A DNA stretch of 64,000 bases, from contig ML682059.1 in the NCBI GenBank assembly GCA_007922195.1, forward strand, positions 16,882,205 through 16,946,204, written 5' to 3'. This DNA is from Podocnemis expansa. Its lineage: Eukaryota; Chordata; Testudines; Podocnemididae. The position numbers were made by a program, and so were the translations under genes. The notes beneath the pieces are model-generated. The model was not told where the DNA came from. It worked only from the letters and a program-made list of their open reading frames with translations, and searched no databases. Positions 22,757 through 31,449 of this stretch are shown one piece after another (the first letter of the stretch is position 1; every line of letters begins with the position of its first letter).

Positions 22757-24001
22757 TCAGTCTTCCTCTGCAGCGAAGGCGAGCTGGAGGGCATCGCGGA
22801 TGGCGAGGGCTTGCGTAGATGGCTGCTCCCGAGTCGGCTGGGGTCTTGGTTGTTCATAGTCCCTGGCAAATGCTTGGACCTCAGCCTCCCATGCGAGTGG
22901 GATGGGTTCCCCCTGCTGCTCACAAAAGTTGTGTAGCACTGCACATGCCGCGATGACTTGCGGCAGGCTCCACTCAGCGAGGTGGAGGCAAGTTAGCAGG
23001 CACCTCCACCGGGCCTTGAGGCATCCGAAGGCCGACTTGACCACCTGTCGACAGCGGGCGAGGCGGCGATTGAACAGCTGCTGGCTGGGGTCGAGTGGCC
23101 CAGCGTATGGGCGCATTAGCCAGGGCCGCAGGGGGTAGGCCGCATCCGCCACTATGAGGATGGGCACCTCTATGCCCCCAAGGTGGATGGTGTGAGGGGG
23201 GAAATGGGTGCCCGCCTCCATGCCCCGGTAGAGGGCGGAGTTGCGGAGGACCCTGGAGTCATGGGCTCTCCCTGGCCATCCCACGTAGCAGTCTTGGAAC
23301 CGGCCCCGGTGGTCCACAAGGGCCTGCATAATGACTGAATGGTATCCCTTTCGGTTGTGGTACACCGCAGCCCTGTGCTCCGGGGCGTGCACAGGGATGT
23401 GCGTGGTGTCCAAGATGCCAGCACAGTTTGGAAAGCCAAGGGTGGCCATCCCGGGCATGGTGTCCTGCAGGTCCCCACATCTCACCAGGCGCCGTAGGAG
23501 GACGTGATTGATGACCCTGGTGACCTCGCGGAGGATGGTGCCGGTGGTGGACCTCCCGACGCCAAACAGGTGCGCCACTGCCCTGTGGGACTCCGGGGTG
23601 GCCAGCTTCCACAGGGCGATGGCCACTCGTTTGTCCACTGGGACGGCAGGCCTCATGGGGGTGTCCCTGTGCTGCAGGTGCGGGGCGAGTTTGCCCACCA
23701 GGCGGGTGAGGCTGGTCCTGCTCATACGGAAGTTCTGGCGCCAGAGGTCATTGCCCCAGGTGTGCAGAACGACCCTCTCCCACCAGTCGACGCTGGTCTC
23801 ACGCGCCCAGATGCGGCGGGGCATGGGGAGGGGTAGGGGCAGTAGCTGAGCCCTACGGCTGAGCTGGATGTATTCCTCAGGTAGAGGCCAGTCCTCCTCG
23901 GGGTCTGCAAACAGAGTCTCCCACAAGTGCCGGAGACCCTGCATGCGCACCGAGGGGCTGGGTGCTGCACGGCGCTGTCTAGGCAGCCGAGCACTGTCCA
24001 T
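22757..24001 (-). CDS. PIF/Harbinger DDE transposase (HARBI1-like), catalytic E replaced by K
   Basis: This 414-aa nuclease is predicted to cut and join Harbinger ends with its SANT/Myb-like partner. ATG at 24001 is chosen; the same frame is open back to 24346 but that part crosses the terminal repeat and lacks an ATG there. Order: an N-terminal region; WWERVVLHTW (73-82); a helix-turn-helix-like segment with LFGVGRSTTGTIL (145-157); the DDE fold with GILDTTHIP (D198), KGYHSVIMQALVD, RAHDSRVLRNS, ILIVADAAYP (D286), and LARCRQVVKSAFGCLKARW; then AACAVLHNFCE. In this family the third acid lies in V-V/I-E-x-x-F-x-x-LK; here the residue is K322 (AAG, 23036-23038). Length is normal and there is no stop or frameshift. 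The frame is intact but catalysis is probably lost in this copy. Confidence 0.9.
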   Translation of the reverse strand: MDSARLPRQRRAAPSPSVRMQGLRHLWETLFADPEEDWPLPEEYIQLSRRAQLLPLPLPMPRRIWARETSVDWWERVVLHTWGNDLWRQNFRMSRTSLTRLVGKLAPHLQHRDTPMRPAVPVDKRVAIALWKLATPESHRAVAHLFGVGRSTTGTILREVTRVINHVLLRRLVRCGDLQDTMPGMATLGFPNCAGILDTTHIPVHAPEHRAAVYHNRKGYHSVIMQALVDHRGRFQDCYVGWPGRAHDSRVLRNSALYRGMEAGTHFPPHTIHLGGIEVPILIVADAAYPLRPWLMRPYAGPLDPSQQLFNRRLARCRQVVKSAFGCLKARWRCLLTCLHLAEWSLPQVIAACAVLHNFCEQQGEPIPLAWEAEVQAFARDYEQPRPQPTREQPSTQALAIRDALQLAFAAEED

Positions 24002-24054
24002 GGCTTGCAGCGTGCTGCTAGCGTGGGTGGACAGGGAAGTGAGGTCAGGGCCGG

Positions 24055-24069
24055 CTTTTATGTGATTGG
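24055..24069 (-). promoter_or_regulatory. Likely transposase promoter: CCAAT and TATA-like boxes
   Basis: On the minus strand CCAAT (24069-24065) is followed by CATAAAAG (24062-24055), about 55 bases before the ATG. The diverged element to the right keeps the same arrangement (CCAAT at 24689-24693, GTAAAAG at 24697-24703, ATG at 24765), which supports a functional role. Transcription itself cannot be seen. Confidence 0.55.
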
Positions 24070-24688
24070 CTACCAACATGGCCGTCGACATGGCCCAGGG
24101 AAGCGGCCATGTTGCTACACCTCCCATGCTGCACTGCCCCTGGGTCGAAATAGCAAGTCCACACTGTGGAAACACTATTTCGATTCCCGTTTTTTCCTTA
24201 TTTCGCGGACACCATTTTGTTATTTCAAAACAGGTTATTTCGAAATAACATGTTATATCGAAACAAGTTATTTCGAAATAACTTGTTTCGAAACAAGCGC
24301 TCCCCGTGTGAACATAGCCTATGAGACTACTTAATGATTGGAACACATAAAATTTGGTAAATCATGCATCACTTGAAGTCTTTAAATCACAAAAAAAAAT
24401 TATCTTTCTCAAAGTTCTAGTTCAAACAGCTGTTATTGAGTAAATGCAGGAATCATGGGCAAAAATCCCAGGGGCTATGTTCACACGTAGATGCTTATTT
24501 TGAAATAAGTTAATTCAAAATAAGTTATTTCAAAATAAAATCATTATTTTGAATTAACTTAAATTGAATGAAGCAAAAAACTCAAATTGAAATAGCAAGT
24601 CTAGACACAGGATGTGCTATTTCAAATCAGGAGAGGGGCAGCATGGGAAGTGTGGCAACATGGCCTCCTGGCAGGGCCCTGTTGCCAG

Positions 24689-24703
24689 CCAATCGCGTAA
24701 AAG
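24689..24703 (+). promoter_or_regulatory. Conserved CCAAT/TATA-like promoter of the decayed transposase
   Basis: CCAAT followed by CGTAAAAG, 62 bases before the ATG at 24765, mirrors the arrangement in the intact element next door. Confidence 0.5.
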
Positions 24704-24764
24704 CAGGAACTGACCTCACCTCCCTGTCCATTGTGACTGCCAGGAGGTTGCAAGAGAGATTGCT

Positions 24765-25887
24765 ATGGATGCTCCGTGGCTCCCATACCATCCTCGAGTG
24801 CTTGGTAGACCCTCTGCTAGCCTGCAGAGTGCTGCCCTGCTGTGGGACACACTCTTCCCTGAGCCCAATGAGCCTGGGGCTAACCCCCCGACCATTGTCT
24901 CAGTGGCCTTCACAGCAACCTTAGCTCCCCATCCCCCTTCTGTTCCTCAGCGCATCTGGGCACAGGACACCAGCACAGAGTGGTGGGAGTGGGTTGTTCT
25001 GCAAACCTGGAGCGACAAGCAGTGGAGGAGGAAATTCTGGGTGAGCAGGGAGACCTTCACCCACCTGGTCGCTGAGCTTGCCCCGGTCCTGCGCTGAATG
25101 GACACAGTGATGAGAGCAGCCATCCCCTTGGACAAGAGAGTGGCCATCGCTCTCTGGAAGATGGCCACTTCTGAGTCCCACAGGTCTGTTGCAGGACATC
25201 ATTGCTGGCCTCGTTGCCTGGGGGTTTCCAAGCTGTGGGCGCATACTCGATGCCACCCACATCCCCATGCGAGCCCCACAGCACCATGCAGCCACGTATA
25301 GGAAAAGGAAGGGATACCACTCAATCATCATGCAGGCCCTTGTGGACCATCGGGGCATCGTTCAGAACTGCTACGTCGGATCGCCAGGGAGGCCACATGT
25401 TGCCAGGATTCTGCGCAACTCCTCCCTGTACCAGGGCATGGAGGCGGGCACCCTCTCACCCCCCTCCCCCATAATATCACCATTGGGGAAGTCGAGGTGA
25501 CCATCCTTATTGTCACGGATGTGGCCCACCCCCTCTGCCCCTGGCTTATGCACCCCTACATGGGACCCCTCGATGCCAGACAGCATCTTTTTAACCACTG
25601 CATCAGCTGTTGCTGTCTGGTGACTGAAAGCATGCTGGAGGTGCCTCCTCACATGCCTGTACCTCTCCAAGGACAGAATCACGGAGGTCATCGGTGCCTG
25701 TGTGGCACTGCATAACCTCTGCAAGCTCCAGGGGGAGACAGTAGCCGCCATGTGGGAAGCTGAGGCAGAGCTTGTTGGTGGCCAGTTCCAACAGCCAGAG
25801 GTTTTGACCACAAGGGAGCAAGTGCTGCACAGAGCAAACACTGTGTGCGGGGCACTAATGGATCTGTCCGTGACCAAGGACCTGTGA
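24765..25887 (+). pseudogene. Harbinger DDE transposase pseudogene
   Basis: It begins MDAPWLP, aligning with the start of the intact neighbour. WWEWVVLQTW matches the neighbour's WWERVVLHTW. After LAPVLR there is an in-frame TGA (25096-25098). After SESHRSVA about 100 bases are missing compared with the neighbour, removing the helix-turn-helix-like segment and shifting the frame. Another frame then gives ILDATHIPM (first D), KGYHSIIMQALVDHRG and RILRNSSLYQGMEAG; a further shift leads to ILIVTDVAHP (second D). The third acid survives as E in LVTESML, where the intact copy has K. The downstream VPPHMPVPL is out of register. It ends VTKDL with TGA at 25885. Confidence 0.85.
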
Positions 25888-25967
25888 GGTCTAGGACTGC
25901 CACTCCACACACCCCCACACCTCCGTCCAACCACAGCCAGCCCCCATGCACACCCAGAACCCTACCC

Positions 25968-26012
25968 AATAAAAGCACACATAGAACTAACTTCACTTTT
26001 ATGTTTTTTATT
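25968..26012. promoter_or_regulatory. Facing poly(A) signals of the convergent genes
   Basis: AATAAA on the plus strand at 25968-25973 serves the transposase. AATAAA on the minus strand (TTTATT at 26007-26012) would serve the SANT/Myb-like gene. They are 33 bases apart, the same compact arrangement as in the neighbouring element. Confidence 0.5.
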
Positions 26013-27162
26013 TACAATGGGGGGAGACAGTTGGGGCAACGAAGGCTTGGGAAGCAGGTTTGGATGTAGAAATTTGGAGGGGGAACGGGCCATAAACTGG
26101 GAGATGGGAAGTGGGTAGGGGGAGAAGTGGGAGGGGCATGAACTGGGCGATGGGAAATGGTTAGGGGTTTGGGGACTTTGAAAAATGGGGGGGGGCTATG
26201 GGGAGGCCATCCCAGGCCCATTGCCCTCTGTGCCACGCCCTTGGGCACAGCCACCCCAGGTCCCGGGCTGCTGGTGGTGAGGGACAGATCCCTGTCTTGG
26301 AGGCACTCCCTCAGATGCCAGGGGCGCAAGGTGCTGGGCTATGCATCGGAGGGTCGACACAATGTCCTGTACAGCAGCAGCAATGGTCCAGAGTGTGTTG
26401 CCCTACTGCTCCATTACTGCAGCCTGCCACTCCATTGCAGTGATGACATGGTCATCTGCATTGGCTGTGCACTGGAGCTGGTGGATGGCAGCTTCCTGGT
26501 GCTTGTCCTGCTGCTCCCTCCAGGCCCAGGCTGACTCCTCTGGTTGGTAGCCGAGCTCAAGGAGGCTGGTGAGAACGTCCTCCCTGGTGTGGGGGCTCTC
26601 CTCCTCTGCCTGCCAGTGGTCCGGGGACTCTGCGGATCAGGATGGCAGGTGTGTTGGCGAACTGCTGAGGCGAAGCAGGAAAAGGGTTAGCGCCTCCTTT
26701 GGCTGACAGCCGTGCCTGTTTGCAGCCTATCTGCAGCAAACCCCTCCGCCCTGACTATCAGCAGCATTCCCCATCTGTGTCCTGTGGGACACTGCACAAG
26801 GATGCACATGACCTCTTGGTACCCACACGGGTGAGCGGGAAGCAGCAGGATGTGGGCCAGGAAGTTTCCCGGGGGCCACATGTCAGTGGTATGGCTTGCA
26901 CGCTCTCTGATGCTGGCACACCGCCTGGTGGCACTTCTCCAATGAGCATCCCCTGCCCCGCTAGTTCCTGGCACCTTGGCGTTACATGTCCATCTGCCAC
27001 CAGCACCCATTGGAGGGCTTTTTTGCCCCCCAGCCCTGTGCCCTCCATGTTCCAGGGCCATGGACTCTCAGTAGCCATGTCATTGGCAGGCTTGGTCCTG
27101 CCTGGGGGGGGGGGGCACTCAGTGACAGGAGCTCCAGATGTTTATCTGGATGTTCCCTCCTC

Positions 27163-27830
27163 CTAGTTGGATGTGGGTGGTGGCTCCTTGGTGTCTCCCT
27201 CTGGCTCTTCCTCCCTGGGGGTGGCAGGCCCCTCATGAGCAGGGAAGAGCTTAGGACTAGCTGGTGGGTCATCCGATGGTTGGGCACTCCCCAGCCGGCT
27301 GACATTTCCTGTGTCAAGGGATGCCTCCCTGTTTGAGGGGTTTCTCTTGGGGGATGTATCCACAGGGGTGGGCTCCCCAGAGTCAGTGGTCCAGGATGGG
27401 AGACCGCTGGGCTCATCCCTGAGGAACACATGCAACTAGTCAAAAAAGAGGCAGCTGGTGGTGCTCTCTGGCCCCTGGAGCCGCCTCACCTCCCTGGTGC
27501 ACACATAGTTTTGCCGCAGGCTTTTGATTTTTGAATTCACCTGCTTGGTTGTGCATTTGTCACCCTGGCCTATCATCTCATCCGTGATGTCTGCATAGAC
27601 ATCATGGTTGTGATGCCTAACACGGAAATGTGCACAGATGTCCTCCCTGGCCCATATGTCAAGGAGGCAGAGGATCTCCTCCCGCACCCACACAACTGCC
27701 CAGAGTCATCCCTGGGCTGTTCCAGCACGTTCCTCAGCCATGCTGCACCAGCTCTAGGCATGTGGCAGCAATGGGGCTGGTCATCTCCTCCTTCCTTGTG
27801 CTGTACCCCCTGGGAGGAGGAAGGGCAATC
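27163..27830 (-). pseudogene. Harbinger SANT/Myb-like gene, pseudogene
   Basis: On the minus strand from 27693 the frame reads WVREEILCLLDIWAREDICA, then HDVYADITDEM, KQVNSKIKSLRQNY and TSCLFFD, closely paralleling the neighbour (CLLDIWQQPDI, CDVYSDIADAM, EQVRSKIKTLWQEY, CPYFEAL). At the position equivalent to A102 of the neighbour is a stop, after which the same frame stays open for another 90 codons rich in P, S and E. The conserved W of SKIKTLW is R here. The N-terminal part (about 27830-27700) is in another frame, so there is also a frameshift. Confidence 0.8.
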
Positions 27831-28160
27831 CAAGCCAGAATTGAAATAATGGCCATTTTGAAACAACACATCTGAACAGCATTGTTTCAAAATGGCCATT
27901 TCAATTCAATGGCTGTTTTGATTTAAAATGAGGTTTTGTTACTTCAAATTCAGTTCAGTTATTTTGAAATGATGAGCTCTGTCATTTCAAAATAACAGAA
28001 CATCTTTCGGACATTACATTCTTTAGCTCGAAACAATGGTGGTTGTTTTGATTTAAAAACAACGTGTGAACATAGCCATGGACTGTGGTATGCAAGCGGT
28101 TAAAATAGATGATCATTATATTCCCTTCTGGCTTTGTGAATCTCTTAAAAGAATGAATAT

Positions 28161-30707
28161 TCTCAGACTTTAGAAGCAAGCCTCTAACAACCCTAGTAAA
28201 TAATGGTGATTTTCAGTTTTATGACTTTTAATTCCTATTGATTGTGCAGGGGTACACTGAGAAGCAATTTTCCGGTTGGCCATTATAAAGAATATATCTA
28301 TTCATATCCACAAGAATGAACACTCATATTCAGTCTAATATGTTATGAGCCATTTAGGCCTGGTATGCATGAGGTGAACTTGACAAGAATGCATCAAGTT
28401 AAGGCAGGTTGTCAGCAACCTATGCAAACCCCTGTGCCAGCCCCTCCTTCTCAACTGTCATCCAGTGCCAGTGGCTCCTCCACAGAAGAATAAGTGGCGG
28501 CTTCCTGAAAATTTGATGGCAGCAATGACTGAAGGTTGGGGGGCAGAGAGGGGGTGCTTCCCTGGTATGCTGTGGAAAGGAGACACTTGTAGAAAGAAGC
28601 CATCTTCAGTGGCTCCTTTCGGCAGCATTCCTGAGGACAGGAGTTCCCTGGGATGCCATGGAAAGAAGTTGCCTGGAGCATCTCCTTTTGGGGGGTCCCC
28701 AGGCATGCTGAGGAAAGAAGCTACCCATAGCGGCTCCTTGGTGGCTGCATAGAACCATTTCAGGCACCTTCCTTCTGCACCATGCCTGGAACATGGGCAT
28801 GTTGGGGACCCTCCACGGCTCAGCTTGCCCTGAAAGGACCTGCCCAGAGTGGTTTTCAGTGGCAGGAGTCACAATTTCTGTGGCATTGCAGGGGGTGCCA
28901 CATGATGCTCCAAATGGGCTCTTGTGCCACTGTCGGCACATGTGCCTGGGGTTGTCTACCCCTGAGTTAAGGTATACCCAAAACATTACATTGTCCTGTT
29001 GTTTTACATCATTTTACACCAACTGATTAAAAGTGATGGTGACCTTCCCATATATATCCAATACAATGTGTGAAAGTTTAATGTTGGCCTGCCTGGGACT
29101 CTTTGTTGGAAATTGTGGGTGAAGGGCCAAGGCCTTAAAAGGCAACCATAACAACAAGATGAGAATGATGAGAAAGAAAGTTCTTAAAAGGCTAACAAAA
29201 CAGCAGTATGGATGATATGTTGGAATGAATTATAAAGGATGAACTAAAACATCTGAACCCAACTTTGAAGAAGCATATAGTGCCAGCTCTCCACATTGCA
29301 AGACTAGCTCATACCCCAACTGGCCATCAAGACTCCACCCTGTCTTCAGACTCTGGTGTAGTATATTTGTGGTGTGAAAATGGAATGACTGTGTGCGTGT
29401 CTAGTATTCTGTCCTTTATAGTCTTTTCCACCATCCTGTAGGGGGCTTTCTGTCACAGGCCTGACACTCTGACCGAACAGCATCATCTCCCTGCTAAATT
29501 TCAAGTGCATACCCAAAACCCTGAAAGTATTAGAGAGCTCTTTAAAGGGCTGATTAGAAAAATTGGAAGAATCATCTTTTAATACTAACTTCATTTTGTC
29601 CCATTGATCCATTTTTTTCTGAAATATTTGTTGAAAAAAAAATTCACCTGAGGCAAAAATCAAACATGAAAAATTTCATACTAAAAAATTAGTGTAATGA
29701 AGTTATAAGTAACTGAAAACAAATATCATGCCTTCTGTTATAATGTAAAATGTTAGACAACCTTACATGTTGGTGACACTACCATTTCCACCTCAAGTTG
29801 TCCAAACTATGTGAAGTACTCAGGATTCAATATTATAAGACTATTTTATGGTCTAATCTTGAAATAATTGTGCTTTAAAAAATTATTGAGTAATTTGAAA
29901 TCTAAAACTGATTTCATAAACACTTTTTTTTTTTTTTTTTTTTTTTTTTAGGCCCAGTGAGTATTGAGTCTCAGATATCAAGATGAAAGGTGCATAAGAC
30001 ATACTTAGCAATAGTTCCATTGAGAAAAAATTATTGACTGGCACCAGTCAGGTTCAAGAGACCAAAAGGCAACAATAACATCTTTCTGCTGTGAGGAATT
30101 AGAGATATTTCTGTCTATTACAATTAGTCGTATTTCCATTTCCAATAAATGAAAGGTATGCAAGAGTTCACCTTGATTTTTTTCTTAGTGCAGTCATCTC
30201 CCACTACTGACAAATGTTTATGTGAAAGTTGAGATTATGTAATTGCAACACTTCAGGAGTTGGGGTAAAAGCAACAGCAAATATTGTGAGAGTTGGTAAC
30301 CCAGATTAAGAAAAGAGTGAGACCTACCTTAGCAGAGGTGGAATTTCCTCAATACCTCTTCTGTACTACCACTAATAGCAACAGTTTCAAGTAGCTTCCA
30401 GTGGAAGGACCACAGCTGTTTCACATTGCTCCCACTATCATAAACCCGGATAGCTCTTGCCATCAGACTTGTACCACCTTTAAATTCCATGATTCCCACC
30501 ACCAGGTCTGTTTGTATTACTCATGCACATTCTTTCAGTCTGAAACAAGCGCTGAAGGCTTTGCAGCACGCAACTTCTGGCCTTTTAGGCAACCTTTTTT
30601 GGGTAGTCTACCTGATTCCTCTCCACCTCTTCACTTGCAATCAGTCCAGCACAAGAATCCAGGTCAGAAGGGAAAAAAAATGTTGTCATGAAAAAGTAGC
30701 AATCTAG
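28161..30707. other. Unassigned DNA
   Basis: No gene identified. Between 28450 and 28750 there are loosely repeated units (AAAGAAGC-x-GCTCC, with GG-x-ATGCTG-x-GGAAAG) at roughly 70-base spacing, open in several frames on both strands, probably a degenerate minisatellite of an unknown element. A poly-T run lies at 29924-29951. Confidence 0.4.
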
Positions 30708-31238
30708 GGCTATGTCCACACAAGGCTTTTATTTCAAAACAGTGACCATTGTTTTGAAATAAAAGTTGTCATGTCCCAACAACCTTTCCTTATTTTGAAA
30801 TGATGGGACCCCATCATTGCAAAATAATGTCTATCATTTTGGAACAATAAAACCTCACCTGAAAGCAAAATAGCCATTGTTTCAAAACAGTTGTTTCAAA
30901 ACAACACCGTTTGGATGTGTTATTTTGAAATAATGGTTATTTAAAAATAACACTTTTGCCCTTCTCCTTTCCAGGATGCCTTCCTTTTTGTATATATTGG
31001 GTGGGGGCATGGCCCAGTTGAGGGGGCCATATTGCCACACCTCCCATGCTGCTTCTCTCCTGAAGCGAAATAGCAAGTCCTGTGTCTGGGCATGTTATTT
31101 CACTTTGAGGTTTTCCCTTATTTCAATTTAAGAGTTGCTTATTTTTATTTAAGTGATTTCAAAATAAGGATTTTATTTTGAAATAACTCATTTCAAAATA
31201 ACTTGTTTCAAAATAAGAGTTTACGTGTGAACATAGCC
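30708..31238. mobile_element. Harbinger-type element, TTATTTCGAAATAA-type words
   Basis: The ends GGCTATGTCCACACAAGG and CGTGTGAACATAGCC are inverted repeats. Sub-terminal words are TTATTTTGAAATAA and GTTTTGAAAC types. The core (30980-31080) carries GGGTGGGGGCATGGCCCAG and GCCACACCTCCCATGCTGC, the same stretch that lies upstream of the intact transposase gene, followed by GCGAAATAGCAAGTCC. It is therefore a deletion derivative that kept the two ends and the transposase promoter side. Confidence 0.8.
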
Positions 31239-31449
31239 TTGGAATCTTCCGGTTGTTCACTAACTCCATGCCTACAATGCAAACTTTGACCAACATGTGC
31301 TACATTGAATTAGAGCTGCCAAAATTTGTTTATGATTTAGGTACATGGCTCTCTGCCTTCTGTTCCTCACAGTTTGCCATACTTAACCTCAGTTATTTCA
31401 ATTTACATGTTGATAATGCATCTGATTCCTTACCTACATGTTTTCTTGT

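Larger units (their letters stand above)
20130..24319. mobile_element. Autonomous-type PIF/Harbinger transposon, 4.19 kb, TSD TAT
   Basis: Terminal repeats are GGGCATGTCCACAC on the left and GTGTGAACATAGCC on the right. TAT lies just outside both ends (20127-20129 and 24320-24322), a 3-bp target duplication. Sub-terminal arrays of TTTCGAAA-centred palindromes occupy about 20150-20440 and 24160-24300. Inside are two convergent genes: a SANT/Myb-like protein on the plus strand and a DDE transposase on the minus strand. The interior is much more GC-rich than the AT-rich surroundings and both frames are open, so this is the youngest large element in the window. Whether it still moves is doubtful because the transposase lacks the third catalytic acid. 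Confidence 0.9.
24473..28077. mobile_element. Decayed Harbinger element, opposite orientation, 3.6 kb
   Basis: Left end GGCTATGTTCACACG and right end CGTGTGAACATAGCC form a terminal inverted repeat. Sub-terminal words are TTATTTTGAAATAA and GAATTAACTT types with few CpGs left. The gene order is the mirror image of the neighbouring element: transposase on plus, SANT/Myb-like gene on minus, convergent, with facing poly(A) signals. The transposase ends of the two elements are only about 150 bases apart. Flanking 3-bp words (AGG / ATG) do not match. Both genes are broken. Sequence divergence shows it is a separate family member, not a recent duplicate. Confidence 0.85.
19880..28160 (+). mobile_element. 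One CR1 LINE 3' fragment split by two Harbinger elements
   Basis: Three pieces join into the 3' end of a CR1: 19880-20129, 24323-24472 and 28078-28160. The first piece reads LEKFQRRVTKII-like RT C-terminus (VKLEKF-x-RRVTKIIPGPE). The second continues with LNDWNT-like sequence and the CR1 3' UTR (CAGCTGTTATTGAGTAAATG). The third is the CR1 3' end (GATGATCATTATATTCCCTT..GGCTTTGTGAATCTCTT). The order and strand are collinear, so the Harbinger elements at 20130-24319 and 24473-28077 both inserted into one older copy. Confidence 0.75.

Noticed and set aside
22757..24001. Domesticated HARBI1 host gene
   Set aside because: It lies within intact terminal repeats with a target duplication, has no introns and sits beside its transposon partner gene, so it is a transposon gene.
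24002..24346. N-terminal extension of the transposase frame
   Set aside because: It begins with GTG outside the element and translates the terminal repeat and palindromes; the ATG at 24001 aligns with the start of the neighbouring copy.
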